This document shows positions 1 to 9,428 of a stretch of DNA of 64,000 nt, one piece after another (positions within the stretch are counted from its first letter, which is position 1; each line of letters begins with the position of its first letter). The DNA comes from Thioalkalivibrio nitratireducens DSM 14787. GTDB lineage: Bacteria > Pseudomonadota > Gammaproteobacteria > Ectothiorhodospirales > Ectothiorhodospiraceae. The stretch lies in the NCBI RefSeq assembly GCF_000321415.2, contig NC_019902.2, positions 3,038,001 to 3,102,000 of the forward strand. Direction: 5' to 3'. The notes under the pieces are model-generated. The model made no database searches. It had not been told where the DNA came from and worked only from the letters and a program-made list of their open reading frames with translations. The translations under genes were made by a program, and so were the position numbers.

Positions 1-3000
1 GGCGGCGCTCTCGCCCCCGGCACGCCCCCCGCTGGCACTGCGCACCCGGTCGGACCCCGGCTGCGTGCGGGAGCGATCGTCCGCCGCTTCGGCACGATCA
101 CCGGATCCGTCGCGCTCGCCACTTTCAGCCTGACCCGTCTCCACACCCGATGGGGCGCCCCCCGCAGGGCCGCCACTGCCATCCGGCGGGGCCGCGGGGC
201 CGGTGGGACCGCCGCCGCCCGAAGGCGGACGGTCATCGCCGCCCACCAGGCGCAGGATCCAGCGCGCGAGAGCGCGCATCAACTGCACCACGCCTTCGAC
301 AAAACTGGCCGCGAGCGAGCGCAGGTAGAGACCGGCCAGCCCGATGAACTTCATCACGGGTCCGCCTGACGGATCGGTCATCTTCGTACTGGACGGGAAC
401 CGCGGGCCTTCGTGACCCGGATCACCGCCTGGCTCTGGTTGCACGGCACATGCGGCACCGCCGCCGGAGCCCCCGCCGGTCGCATTCTCCTCGAGGGTTC
501 GGCTGGCACTGATGCAGCCCAGGGGGATGACCAGCAGTGTCAGCAGCGTGGCGACGATCGTGCCGAACATCAGCGAAATCGCCATACCCTGGAAGATCGG
601 GTCGAACAGGATCACGCTCGAGCCCGCGAGCAGCGCGAACGCGGTGATCAGAATCGGGCGGGTGCGCGCCTGGCAGGCGTGGATCATCGCGTCCATCACC
701 GACTGCCCCTCCGCCACCGCATGGCGCGCGAAGTCCACCAGCAGGATCGAGTTGCGGACGATGATACCCGCAAGTGCGATGAAGCCGATCATCGACGTCG
801 CGGTGAACTCCGCCCCGAGCAACCAGTGTCCGGGAATGATGCCGATCAGCGTCAGCGGGATCGGCGCCATCACGATCGCCGGCAGCAGGAAGTTTCCGAA
901 CTCCCAGACGACCAGCATGTAGATCAGCACCAGCGCGATCGCGAACGCGATGCCCATGTCGCGGAAGGTCTCGTAGGTGACCGTCCACTCGCCCGCCCAT
1001 TCGAAGCCGACGGTGCCGTCGTTCGGAGGCGGCCCGACCCAGTGAGGATCGAGCTCACCCCCCCGTGGCAGCCGGTATTCCTTCAACTGCTCCTGGACCT
1101 CGAGCATGCCGTAGATCGGTGCCGCCAGACGGCCCACCGTCTCGGCGGTCACGTATTCGACCGGACGAAGGTTCTTGTGGAAGATCGGTTCATCCTGCGG
1201 CTGGCGTACAAACTCCCCCAGCTCCGACAGAGGCACCGAGCCACCGGCCATGGTCGGCACCGGGAGCAACAGCAGCCGCTGCAGATCCGAGCGCACGGCC
1301 ATCGGCAGGCGAATCTGGATCAGATGCGGCTCGACCAGCGACCGCGCCTTCACGTCCCCGACGATCTGGCCACCGATCGCGCTCTCCAACGTGCGGTTGA
1401 CCGCGTCGACCGTCACGCCCCGGCGCAGCGCCTTGTCACGTTCGACGATAAAGTGCCAGACGTCGTACTGCGCCTGCAGGAAGCTGTCGACGTCGTCGAG
1501 GTGCGGTGCGTTGTCGAACATGCGTTCGAGGTCGCGCGCAACCCTTCGGCGAATCTCGGGCTCCGGCCCATAGACCTCCGCCACTACCGACTGCAGCACC
1601 GGCGGGCCAGGCGGCATCTCGACGACCTGGATCCGCGCGCCGGCAGCGTCGGCCATCGGGGCGAGGAGCTCACGCGCCTCGACCGCGATCTGGTGGCTGG
1701 TCCGCTTGCGGTCGCCCTTGTCGACGAGCTGGACCTGGACATCGGCCTGCCAGGGCTCCTGACGCAGGTAGTAATGTCGCACCAGGCCGTTGAAGTTGAA
1801 CGGCGACGCGGTGCCGACATACGCCTGTACGGCGGTCACCTCGGGCAAATCGCGGAGCACCATCGCGAGTTCATGGGTGAGTGTCGCCGTTTGCGGAAGC
1901 GCAGTGCCTTCGGGGAAGTTGATCACCACGTTGAACTCGGGCTTGTTGTCCAGCGGCAGCATCTTCACCGACACATCCTTGGTGAAGAACAGCATCACGG
2001 TGAGGAAAAACACCACGACGATCCCGATCAGGAAACCCCAGCCGTAGACACGGTTATGCACAAGCCCCGGGATAGCCTTGGAGAAGAACTGCCCCATCAT
2101 CTCGTTCTGCTTGTGTTCCTTCTCCTCAGCACGCTGCAGATAGTCCATGGTCGGGCGCAGACGCCAGGCGAGCCAGGGCGTGAACAGGAACGCGGCCACC
2201 AGCGAGAACAGCATCGCGACCGAACCCAGTGCGGGGATTGGCTGCATGTACGGGCCCATCATGCCGGTCACGAAGCCCATCGGCAGCAGCGCCGCGATGA
2301 CGGTGAAGGTTGCGAGAATGGTCGGGTTGCCGACCTCAGCCACTGCGTCGACCGTGGTTTCGGTGTCGACCCCGCGTTTCATCAACCAGCGGCGGTAGAT
2401 GTTCTCCACCACCACGATGGCGTCGTCGACCAGAATGCCGATCGCGAAGATCAGCGCGAACAGACTGACCCGGTCTATGGTGTACCCCATCAACCAGGCG
2501 CTGAAGACAGTGAACAGCAGTACGACCGGGATCACGATCAGCACCACCAATGCCGCTCGCAGACCGAGGAAGATGAACACCAGCACCGTCACCGCCGCGG
2601 TCGCGATGAACAGCTTGAACATCAGTTCGTTCACCTTCGCGTTCGCGGTTTCACCATAGTTGCGGGTAACGGAAACCTCGACGTTGTCGGGAATCACCTG
2701 GCCCTTGAGCATCTCCAGCCGCTCGAGGATTCCGTTGGCCACGGCCACGCCGTTGCTGCCTTCCTTCTTCGCGATCGCGATCGTGACCGCGGCGGCACCT
2801 TCGGGCGCCTCGTCGGCATGGTGGCCCGCAACGCCGGTGTAGTAGCGCACGAAGCGATCGACCTCGCCGGGACCATAGATCACCTCGGCCACGTCGCGGA
2901 CGTAGACGGGGCGCCCCTCCTCGACGGTGACCAGAATGCGGCCGATGTCCTCGGCGTCCCGAAGGAACGCACCGGTATAAATCGGGGTGCTGGTCGCACC

Positions 3001-3723
3001 GATCTCTACGCTGCCGGCCGTGCGTTCGGAGTTTGCGGCCTGCAGCGCCTGGGCGATCTGGTCCATCGTCACGTTATGGCCGGCAAGACGTTCGGGCTGG
3101 ACCTCCACCCGCACCTTTTCCTCGCGTCCGCTGACGACAAAGCTCTGGGACGTGTTCGGCACCTCGTTGAGGTACTGCAGGGTATCCAGCGCAATCTGCC
3201 GGAGCAGCGCATCGTCGAGGTCATGCGACCAGAGGGTCAGGGTGACCGTCGGGACGTCATCGACACCCTTCGGCTTGACCATCGGCTCCGACACCCCGGG
3301 CGGCATCAGATCCCGGTTCGACATCAGCTTGTCGTGCACCTTCACGATCGAGGATTCCATCTCCTCGCCGACATCGAACTGCACCGTGACCATCGACTGA
3401 CCGCGGTGCGAGACCGAGTACACGTTGTCGACACCCGAGATCTCGCTCATCAGGCGTTCCAACGGGCGCGCGACCAGGCTGGCGACCTGCTCCGACGGAA
3501 CCCCCGGGTAGGACACGAAGATGTCCACCATCGGCACCGAGATCTGGGGATCCTCCTGGCGCGGGGTGATAATCAGGCCCAGGACACCGATGGCCAGCGT
3601 GGCCAGCAGGAGTAGCGGAGACAGCGGAGAGTGAATGAAGCTCTGGGCCATCCGGCCGGCAAGGCCGAGATCCTTTTCGGGCTCCTGGCCTTCGCCTGCC
3701 TGCTGAGTGTTGTGCTCGGACAT
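1..3723 (-). CDS. RND efflux permease (HAE1/AcrB-like), 3' end outside window
   Basis: Inner-membrane proton-driven efflux pump subunit of the RND superfamily. The minus-strand frame is open from an ATG at 3723 to the left edge (1241 codons, no stop), so the gene is partial. Visible features: N-terminal first membrane helix (about residues 36-52), a second helix block near residue 400-470 with the paired aspartates of the proton relay (GILVDDAIVVVENIY, near residue 430), and a C-terminal membrane block ending near residue 1070. Usual RND pumps stop at about 1030-1070 residues. This one continues into a Gly/Pro/Ser-rich tail containing a helical stretch starting at residue 1124 (MKFIGLAGLYLRSL). 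It lies downstream of its adaptor gene, separated by a small hairpin. Substrate unknown. Confidence 0.93.
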   Translation of the reverse strand, partial: MSEHNTQQAGEGQEPEKDLGLAGRMAQSFIHSPLSPLLLLATLAIGVLGLIITPRQEDPQISVPMVDIFVSYPGVPSEQVASLVARPLERLMSEISGVDNVYSVSHRGQSMVTVQFDVGEEMESSIVKVHDKLMSNRDLMPPGVSEPMVKPKGVDDVPTVTLTLWSHDLDDALLRQIALDTLQYLNEVPNTSQSFVVSGREEKVRVEVQPERLAGHNVTMDQIAQALQAANSERTAGSVEIGATSTPIYTGAFLRDAEDIGRILVTVEEGRPVYVRDVAEVIYGPGEVDRFVRYYTGVAGHHADEAPEGAAAVTIAIAKKEGSNGVAVANGILERLEMLKGQVIPDNVEVSVTRNYGETANAKVNELMFKLFIATAAVTVLVFIFLGLRAALVVLIVIPVVLLFTVFSAWLMGYTIDRVSLFALIFAIGILVDDAIVVVENIYRRWLMKRGVDTETTVDAVAEVGNPTILATFTVIAALLPMGFVTGMMGPYMQPIPALGSVAMLFSLVAAFLFTPWLAWRLRPTMDYLQRAEEKEHKQNEMMGQFFSKAIPGLVHNRVYGWGFLIGIVVVFFLTVMLFFTKDVSVKMLPLDNKPEFNVVINFPEGTALPQTATLTHELAMVLRDLPEVTAVQAYVGTASPFNFNGLVRHYYLRQEPWQADVQVQLVDKGDRKRTSHQIAVEARELLAPMADAAGARIQVVEMPPGPPVLQSVVAEVYGPEPEIRRRVARDLERMFDNAPHLDDVDSFLQAQYDVWHFIVERDKALRRGVTVDAVNRTLESAIGGQIVGDVKARSLVEPHLIQIRLPMAVRSDLQRLLLLPVPTMAGGSVPLSELGEFVRQPQDEPIFHKNLRPVEYVTAETVGRLAAPIYGMLEVQEQLKEYRLPRGGELDPHWVGPPPNDGTVGFEWAGEWTVTYETFRDMGIAFAIALVLIYMLVVWEFGNFLLPAIVMAPIPLTLIGIIPGHWLLGAEFTATSMIGFIALAGIIVRNSILLVDFARHAVAEGQSVMDAMIHACQARTRPILITAFALLAGSSVILFDPIFQGMAISLMFGTIVATLLTLLVIPLGCISASRTLEENATGGGSGGGAACAVQPEPGGDPGHEGPRFPSSTKMTDPSGGPVMKFIGLAGLYLRSLAASFVEGVVQLMRALARWILRLVGGDDRPPSGGGGPTGPAAPPDGSGGPAGGAPSGVETGQAESGERDGSGDRAEAADDRSRTQPGSDRVRSASGGRAGGESAA

Positions 3724-3756
3724 GGTCGTTATCGGTCTCTTTTTTCGTGTCCCTGT

Positions 3757-3774
3757 GCGGCCCGGAAGGGCCGC
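3757..3774 (-). other. Intercistronic hairpin between adaptor and RND permease genes
   Basis: A perfect 7-bp inverted repeat (GCGGCCC-loop TTCC-GGGCCGC on the minus strand) lies between the adaptor stop at 3817 and the permease start at 3723. No U-run follows in the transcribed direction (an A-run does), so a classical terminator is unlikely. An mRNA-stability or processing element is inferred. Confidence 0.4.
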
Positions 3775-3816
3775 AGGTCCTCCTGGAGGGTCGGATTGGA
3801 GCCCCGCTGCCGGGGC

Positions 3817-4998
3817 TTACCGGAAGCGGGGGCCTGTCGACCGCGGACTGGCGCCGGGTTCGATACGTTCACCGGAACGGATGTTGGCGTCGGGCGAGTC
3901 CAGCAGGCGCTCGCCTGCTTCCAGACCGGAAAGCACGGTGACCATGTCCCCCTGCACCGAGCCCAGTCGCACCATCCGCACTCGCGTCGTGCCGTCGGGT
4001 TCGACCACGGCCACTCTGGGAAGGGCTCCCCCCGGGACGATCGCCGACAGCGGAATCCGGACGACGCCAGGCGTGGCCTCGGTCCCCGGGATGTGCACGT
4101 CCGCATACATTCCCGGACCGCCCGGAACGCCGCGGGGCAGGTCGAATTTCACGGTAACGGTGTGCCGCTGCGGATCGGCGATCGGGAAGATCTGCGCCAC
4201 CCGCGCATCCACTTCGGTCTTGCCCACGTCGAGGGTCACACGCACCATGTCGCCCACGCGCAGACGCCCGACCAGCCGGGCCGGAATATCGGCTTCCACG
4301 CGCAGGAACTCGACATGACCGAAGGTCACGAGCGGGTGCCCGGGCTGGACCGTGTCTCCCTCCTCAACGTGCTTGTGCATGATCAGCCCGGAGAACGGGG
4401 TGACGGACCGAGTATCGCGAATCGCGGAGTCGACCTCCTCGAGGCGCGAGCGTGCCTGCTGCCAGCGCGAAGCGGCCTGGTCGATGCCGATATAGCGGGA
4501 ATAGAGGTCCGCCTGCCGCTCCACCGTCGGGTCGCCCATGCCCGCCATGGCCCCCATCGGTCGCGTGACCAACTGGTCGAACATCGACGGGATGCCCATA
4601 CCCGGCATCTGGCCGATGTCGCGGGCCCTCGGCGACGCAACCTCCCGACCGTACTGCATCTGCGCCTCGCGCATCGCAGCCTCGGCCGAGCGCAGTTCGG
4701 CCAACGCCTGCTGGCGCTGTGCAATCAGGCGCTCGTCGCTAATCGCGACCAGCACTTCGTCGCGGTCGAAGAAATCGCCCTCGGCACCGGCAACGAGCGT
4801 AACCCGCCCGCCAATCTGTGCCGTCAGGGTGACTTCCCGGAACGGCACCACCGTCCCACTGATCGTTTGCTCTCCCGCGGCCGCGGCCTCTGCCGTGATT
4901 ACCCGCCCGTACTGCGCCTGGACGACGCCCGCGAGCGCAAACGCGGCTGCAGCCAGGGCAGCGAGGAGTACTCTGCTTGGAGTCATATTCGTCTTCAT
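3817..4998 (-). CDS. RND efflux periplasmic adaptor (membrane fusion protein)
   Basis: Links the RND permease to an outer-membrane channel. The 393-residue protein starts at ATG 4998 (MKTNMTPSR), chosen because it gives a normal signal peptide (hydrophobic residues about 9-28 ending VQAQ); the same frame is open upstream to 5094. Order of parts: lipoyl/barrel-sandwich half (about 45-95), alpha-hairpin (about 95-225), second lipoyl half (VTPFSGLIMHKHVEEGDTV), beta-barrel and membrane-proximal domain. A Met-rich stretch (six Met in residues 131-154) lies in the hairpin region. Upstream partner of the permease in the same operon and divergent from a sigma54-type activator that may control it (inference). 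Confidence 0.9.
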   Translation of the reverse strand: MKTNMTPSRVLLAALAAAAFALAGVVQAQYGRVITAEAAAAGEQTISGTVVPFREVTLTAQIGGRVTLVAGAEGDFFDRDEVLVAISDERLIAQRQQALAELRSAEAAMREAQMQYGREVASPRARDIGQMPGMGIPSMFDQLVTRPMGAMAGMGDPTVERQADLYSRYIGIDQAASRWQQARSRLEEVDSAIRDTRSVTPFSGLIMHKHVEEGDTVQPGHPLVTFGHVEFLRVEADIPARLVGRLRVGDMVRVTLDVGKTEVDARVAQIFPIADPQRHTVTVKFDLPRGVPGGPGMYADVHIPGTEATPGVVRIPLSAIVPGGALPRVAVVEPDGTTRVRMVRLGSVQGDMVTVLSGLEAGERLLDSPDANIRSGERIEPGASPRSTGPRFR

Positions 4999-5382
4999 GT
5001 CGAAATCTTGAGTGTAGGCGCTGGCAAATCGGTCCGCAGGCTGAATTGCGGCCGGGTCGAGACATCCGGCCTGAAGGAAAGTCCTTTTTACCATAACCCA
5101 CCGCGCCCGTGTGCCGGATCGGTGCCTCGGCTAGAACACGCCGCCCGGATCGCTCGGAGCTTCCGCAGGGCCATCTGAATAAGTATACCCTAATATATAA
5201 ATTTGTGCGTAATTGATGGTCTACACTTTCAAGGCTGCAACCCACTGTTGCAACAGCGGCTGCACCACCGATGACGAGCTCCTGTCTTGCCCCTCCCGCA
5301 AGGCGTTCAGCCCCGTGAATCGGATTGCAGATGTTGCAGCCGCACTGGCAAACTGGCAACAGCCTGCAACGAGCCAAGCGCC
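4999..5382. promoter_or_regulatory. Divergent control region with TGTTGCAACA-type repeats
   Basis: This 384-bp gap separates the efflux operon from the activator gene. It has an AT-rich stretch (about 5177-5220) unlike the rest of the window, suited to a promoter. It also holds a perfect 12-bp palindrome CTGTTGCAACAG at 5245-5256, a TGTTGCAG at 5332-5339, a CTGGCAACAG at 5353-5362 and a CTGCAAC at 5364-5370. Repeated half-sites near a Fis-type HTH regulator suggest its operators (inference). I found no convincing -24/-12 promoter with the required GG-N10-GC spacing. Confidence 0.45.
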
Positions 5383-6777
5383 GTGTCCACCGATCCATAC
5401 CTCGCACTGATCCAGGGTTTCGTCGAGCAGTTCCGCGACGCCTCGCTGGTCATAGACGAACTCGGCCGCATTGTCACGCATAACCGGGCGCTGGCCGAAC
5501 TCCTTGGACAGCCGGCGGACAGCAAGTTCGACTCGACCCTGCGCCTGGGACCGGTCAACCTTCAGCAACTGCTGATCCGTGCGGCAATCGACGCCGGCGA
5601 GCATGACGCCGCTGGCAGACCCTCCTCGCGCGCGCTCGATTTTCACGCTGACCTCGTGGTCCGCGAACGGCCGGTGCGCGCGCGCATCGTCACCGCGAAC
5701 CTCGCGGATCCCCAGCGGCAACGCCAGCTAAGGCTGGTCCGGCTGCAGGTCGTCTCCGCGGGCGACCCAGAGGCCCCTCCAGGGGGCTACGCGCCCGATT
5801 CAGTGCTCGAATCGAGCGACCCGGATACCCGCGCTGCCTTGGACCTCGCCCGTCGTGCAGCAGGCGCCGGCAGACCGCTGCTGATCCTTGGTGAAAGCGG
5901 CACCGGCAAGACTGCGCTGGCGCGCGAACTGCACCGGATCGGTCCACGCCGCCATGCCCGACTGGAAGAGCTTCATGGCGCGACGATTGCCGACGCGGGC
6001 CTCGTGTCCGAATTGTTCGGCCACGTTCAGGGCGCGTATCCGGGTGCCGACGCGGAGCGCATCGGCCGCCTGGAATACGCGCACGGCGGCACCTTGCTGC
6101 TGGACGAAGTGGCCGCCATGTCGCCGCGCCTGCAGGCGGCGCTGTTGCGGGTATTGGATACCGGCCGGTTCGAACGCGCCGGCGAGAACCGGATCCGGCG
6201 GGCTGAATTCCACCTGATTGCGACCTCCAGCGCCGACCTGTCCGCAGGATCCCGGTCCGGCCCTGCATTTCGTACCGACCTCTACCACCGTCTGGCCGGC
6301 ATCACCATCCGCCTGCCGCCGCTACGCGAACGCCTGGCCGACCTCGCCAGTTGTCTGGACCGCTGGTCATCCCATCACGGGCTCAAACCAGACCCGGCCC
6401 TTCGCGAACGCCTCGCGCAGCATCACTGGCCCGGCAATTTCCGGGAACTCGGACACGTGCTGGAATGGCTGCGCCTGCAGGCGGATTCCAGCGGACATAT
6501 CGCCAGCCACGCCCTGGCAGGGGTGCTGCCATCGATCGACGCTCCGGCCGCAACCCCCGACGCAGGTGAGGCAACGGAGGGTCTGTCGTTCTCGGCAAAG
6601 GAGCGGAAAGAGCGCGAGATGCTGGAGGCGGCGCTGACCGCGCACAACGGCAACCGGACGCTGGCCGCGCGCAGCCTGGGAATCGACCGCACCACGCTCT
6701 GGCGCAAGTTGCACCGGCTGAGGCTGATCCCGGAGGCAACCCGCAAACCTCTTGAGAAACAAACTACCACGCTATAG
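5383..6777 (+). CDS. Sigma54-dependent-type transcriptional activator (PAS, AAA+, Fis HTH)
   Basis: Bacterial enhancer-binding protein, 464 residues from GTG 5383. A TTG at 5287 is in frame and would add 32 residues with no recognisable domain. Order: N-terminal PAS-like sensor (about 10-125), AAA+ domain with Walker A GESGTGKT (170-177) and Walker B LLLDEVAAM (about 238-246), and a C-terminal Fis-type HTH (NRTLAARSLGIDRTTLWRKL). The loop that normally reads GAFTGA and contacts sigma54 reads GAYPGA here (217-222), so the key Thr is replaced by Pro. It may therefore act without sigma54 or with altered coupling (inference). Divergent from the efflux operon, which is the most likely target. Confidence 0.85.
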   Translation: MSTDPYLALIQGFVEQFRDASLVIDELGRIVTHNRALAELLGQPADSKFDSTLRLGPVNLQQLLIRAAIDAGEHDAAGRPSSRALDFHADLVVRERPVRARIVTANLADPQRQRQLRLVRLQVVSAGDPEAPPGGYAPDSVLESSDPDTRAALDLARRAAGAGRPLLILGESGTGKTALARELHRIGPRRHARLEELHGATIADAGLVSELFGHVQGAYPGADAERIGRLEYAHGGTLLLDEVAAMSPRLQAALLRVLDTGRFERAGENRIRRAEFHLIATSSADLSAGSRSGPAFRTDLYHRLAGITIRLPPLRERLADLASCLDRWSSHHGLKPDPALRERLAQHHWPGNFRELGHVLEWLRLQADSSGHIASHALAGVLPSIDAPAATPDAGEATEGLSFSAKERKEREMLEAALTAHNGNRTLAARSLGIDRTTLWRKLHRLRLIPEATRKPLEKQTTTL

Positions 6778-6890
6778 TGAAATCGGCGATCTACCAGAGC
6801 GCCAACGTACCGCGCCGCAGTTCCGTTTCTCAAAAGGCACGGGATAGGCGCCGGAGCACGACGACTCGCGCAGGAATCCCGGGCTGCAGG

Positions 6891-8033
6891 TCAGCCCATG
6901 TTGTCCAGAATCGTCCGGGTCACCGCATCCAGTTCCGCCGCAACCTTCAGCGGCGCGGAACCGGCCTGGGAGATCGCGGTATCGGGATCCTTCAGGCCGT
7001 GTCCGGTCAGCGTGCAGACGACACTGGATCCCTCGGGAATGCGGCCCGTCCGGATGTCGCGCAACGCACCGGCAACCGAGGCTGCAGACGCGGGCTCGCA
7101 GAACACGCCCTCCTTCTCCGTCAGCAACTTCTGCGCCGCCAGGATCTCTTGGTCGGTGCATTCGTCGAACCACCCGCCCGATTCCTGTTGCACCTTCCAG
7201 GCGACGTTCCAGGACTGCGGGTGCCCGATCCGGATCGCGGTCGCGACCGTCTCGGGATTATCGACCATCGCCCCGCGCAGGAAGGGTGCGCTGCCGCTCG
7301 CCTGGTAGCCAACCATCGTCGGACGCTGCCCGGCGACGCCACCGCCGGCGAAACGGCAGTGCCCCTTGCAGAAGGTACAGGCCTCGGTCACGTGCTCGCC
7401 CGAACTGGCCGACAGCTCGCAATAGCCGATCCAGTGCGCGGTGATATTGCCTGCATTGCCGACCGGCAGACAGTGGTAATCCGGGGCGCGGCCCAGTTCC
7501 TCCACGATCTCGAAGGCCGCGGTCTTCTGCCCCTGGAGCCGGAACGGATTCACCGAGTTCACCAGCGTGGCCGGGGCGGACTCGGCGACCTGCTTCACCA
7601 GGCGCATGCCGTCGTCGAAGTTGCCCTCGATCTGGATCACCACCGATCCGTGCATCATCGCCTGCGCCAGCTTGCCCATCGCGATCTTGCCGTCGGGGAT
7701 CACCACGAACGCGGTGATCCCCGCTCGCGCCGCGTAGGCCGCCGCGGACGCCGAGGTGTTGCCGGTCGACGCGCAAATGATCGCTTTCGAGCCCTCCTCC
7801 ACCGCCTTGGTCACCGCCATGGTCATGCCGCGGTCCTTGAACGAGCCGGTCGGGTTCAGGCCCTCGAACTTCACGTAGAGTTCCACATCCCGGCCGATGT
7901 GACGCGGGACATTGTTCAACCGGATCAGCGGTGTATTGCCCTCGCCCAGCGAGATGATCCGGGTGTCGTCGTGCACCGGCAGGCGGTCGCGGTAACGCTC
8001 GATCAGGCCGGTATAGCGGTGTCCGAAAGCCAT
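6891..8033 (-). CDS. thrC: Threonine synthase
   Basis: Converts O-phosphohomoserine to threonine with pyridoxal phosphate, the last step of threonine synthesis in the cytosol. 380 residues. The PLP lysine is K66 in [10 protein letters not shown], followed by the STGNTSAS phosphate-binding loop. Starts at ATG 8033, 31 bp after the hom stop, so hom-thrC is an operon, with alaC upstream. Odd point: residues about 205-235 carry an insertion with Cys at 219, 222 and 226 (CTFCKGHC) where thrC proteins I know usually have a short basic loop before the GYQASG segment. Confidence 0.96.
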   Translation of the reverse strand: MAFGHRYTGLIERYRDRLPVHDDTRIISLGEGNTPLIRLNNVPRHIGRDVELYVKFEGLNPTGSFKDRGMTMAVTKAVEEGSKAIICASTGNTSASAAAYAARAGITAFVVIPDGKIAMGKLAQAMMHGSVVIQIEGNFDDGMRLVKQVAESAPATLVNSVNPFRLQGQKTAAFEIVEELGRAPDYHCLPVGNAGNITAHWIGYCELSASSGEHVTEACTFCKGHCRFAGGGVAGQRPTMVGYQASGSAPFLRGAMVDNPETVATAIRIGHPQSWNVAWKVQQESGGWFDECTDQEILAAQKLLTEKEGVFCEPASAASVAGALRDIRTGRIPEGSSVVCTLTGHGLKDPDTAISQAGSAPLKVAAELDAVTRTILDNMG

Positions 8034-8064
8034 GGCGAAACAAGTCCTCAGATGGTGGGCGGGA

Positions 8065-9378
8065 TCAGCGGCCGAGAGGCTCCATGCGGATGCGGGTAAC
8101 CGGCGAGGTCAGGTGCTCCAGCGCCTCGAGTTCGGCGATTGCAGCATGCATGTCGCCCTCGCGGACCCGGTGGGTCAAGATGATGATCGTGGCCTCGCCC
8201 CGGTCGGGATCGGGTTCGCGCTGCAAAAGCGCCTCGATGCTGATCGAGTGCCGCCCCAGCACGCGCGCGATGTCGGCGAGCACCCCCGGCCGGTCGCAGG
8301 CACGCAGGCGCAGGTAGAACGATGTCCGCACCTCGGACATCGGCAGGACCGGCTGATCGGACAGCGCGTCGGGCTGGAACGCCAGGTGCGGCACCCGGTT
8401 CTCCGGGTCGGCGGTCAGCGCGCGCACCACGTCGACCAGGTCGGCCACCACCGCGGAAGCGGTGGCCTCGGCACCCGCGCCAGCGCCGTAGTACAGCGTC
8501 GGACCCACCGCGTCGCCCTTCACCAGCACCGCATTCATCACGCCATCGACGTTCGCGATCAGGCGCCGCTCCGGGATCAGGGTCGGGTGCACGCGCAGTT
8601 CGAACCCGCCTTCCGCGCGCCGGGCGATCCCGAGATGCTTGATCCGGTAGCCCAACTCGCCGGCATAGGTCACGTCTTCCCGGGTGATCCGGCTGATGCC
8701 CTCGACATGGACGCGGTCGAACTGCAGCGGGATGCCAAACGCGATCGCCGCCAGGATGCAAAGCTTGTGGGCCGCGTCGATCCCCTCGACATCGAAAGTC
8801 GGATCGGCCTCCGCGTAGCCCAGACGCTGCGCCTCCGCCAGCACGTCGGCGAAGTCGCGCCCGTGGTCGCGCATCTCGGTGAGGATAAAGTTGCCGGTGC
8901 CGTTGATGATGCCGGCGACCCACTCGATGCGGTTCCCCGCCAGACCTTCGCGCAGCGCCTTGATGATCGGGATACCACCGGCCACCGCAGCCTCGAAGGC
9001 CACCATCACGCCCCGCTCGTGGGCGCGGGCGAAGATCTCGTTGCCGTGCAGCGCAATCAGCGCCTTGTTCGCGGTGACGACGTGCTTGCCCGCGGCGATC
9101 GCACGCAGCACCAGCTCTCGGGCCGGCTCAGTGCCGCCCATCAGTTCGACCACCACCTCGACCTCGGGATCGTCGACCACGACCATCGGGTCGCCGGTCA
9201 GGCGGACCCCCTCGAGCGTGCAGCCGCGCGGCCGCGCGAGGTCGCGCACCGCGGCCGCCACCACGGTGATCCCGCGACCCGCCCGGCGGGCGATCTCGCC
9301 GGCGTTGCGGTCGAGCACTTCAACCGTGCCGCAGCCGACCGTACCCAGGCCGAGCAATCCGATCTTCACGGGCTTCAT
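8065..9378 (-). CDS. hom: Homoserine dehydrogenase
   Basis: Reduces aspartate semialdehyde to homoserine with NAD(P)H, the branch point to threonine and methionine. 437 residues; start taken at ATG 9378 ([15 protein letters not shown]) because AAGGA lies 9 nt upstream. An ATG at 9387 has that same AAGGA directly abutting it. N-terminal Rossmann fold with GLGTVG, a central catalytic domain with TANKALI and the [10 protein letters not shown] signature, and a C-terminal ACT domain (about residue 350 on) for threonine feedback. This is the monofunctional form, with no aspartokinase domain. Sits between alaC and thrC on the same strand. Confidence 0.96.
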   Translation of the reverse strand: MKPVKIGLLGLGTVGCGTVEVLDRNAGEIARRAGRGITVVAAAVRDLARPRGCTLEGVRLTGDPMVVVDDPEVEVVVELMGGTEPARELVLRAIAAGKHVVTANKALIALHGNEIFARAHERGVMVAFEAAVAGGIPIIKALREGLAGNRIEWVAGIINGTGNFILTEMRDHGRDFADVLAEAQRLGYAEADPTFDVEGIDAAHKLCILAAIAFGIPLQFDRVHVEGISRITREDVTYAGELGYRIKHLGIARRAEGGFELRVHPTLIPERRLIANVDGVMNAVLVKGDAVGPTLYYGAGAGAEATASAVVADLVDVVRALTADPENRVPHLAFQPDALSDQPVLPMSEVRTSFYLRLRACDRPGVLADIARVLGRHSISIEALLQREPDPDRGEATIIILTHRVREGDMHAAIAELEALEHLTSPVTRIRMEPLGR

Positions 9379-9428
9379 AGCTTGCATTCCTTATCTTGAT
9401 TCGCCCGGTACGGGCCGGAGCAGGGGAA

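Noticed and set aside
412-3615. A 1067-codon open frame on the plus strand opposite the RND permease
   Set aside because: Its product is His/Arg/Asp-rich with no domain. The minus strand in the mirrored frame gives a textbook RND protein. High GC makes such antisense frames common.
5341-5382. A -24/-12 sigma54 promoter (TGGCAACAGCCTGC) before the activator gene
   Set aside because: GG and GC are nine bases apart rather than the required ten.
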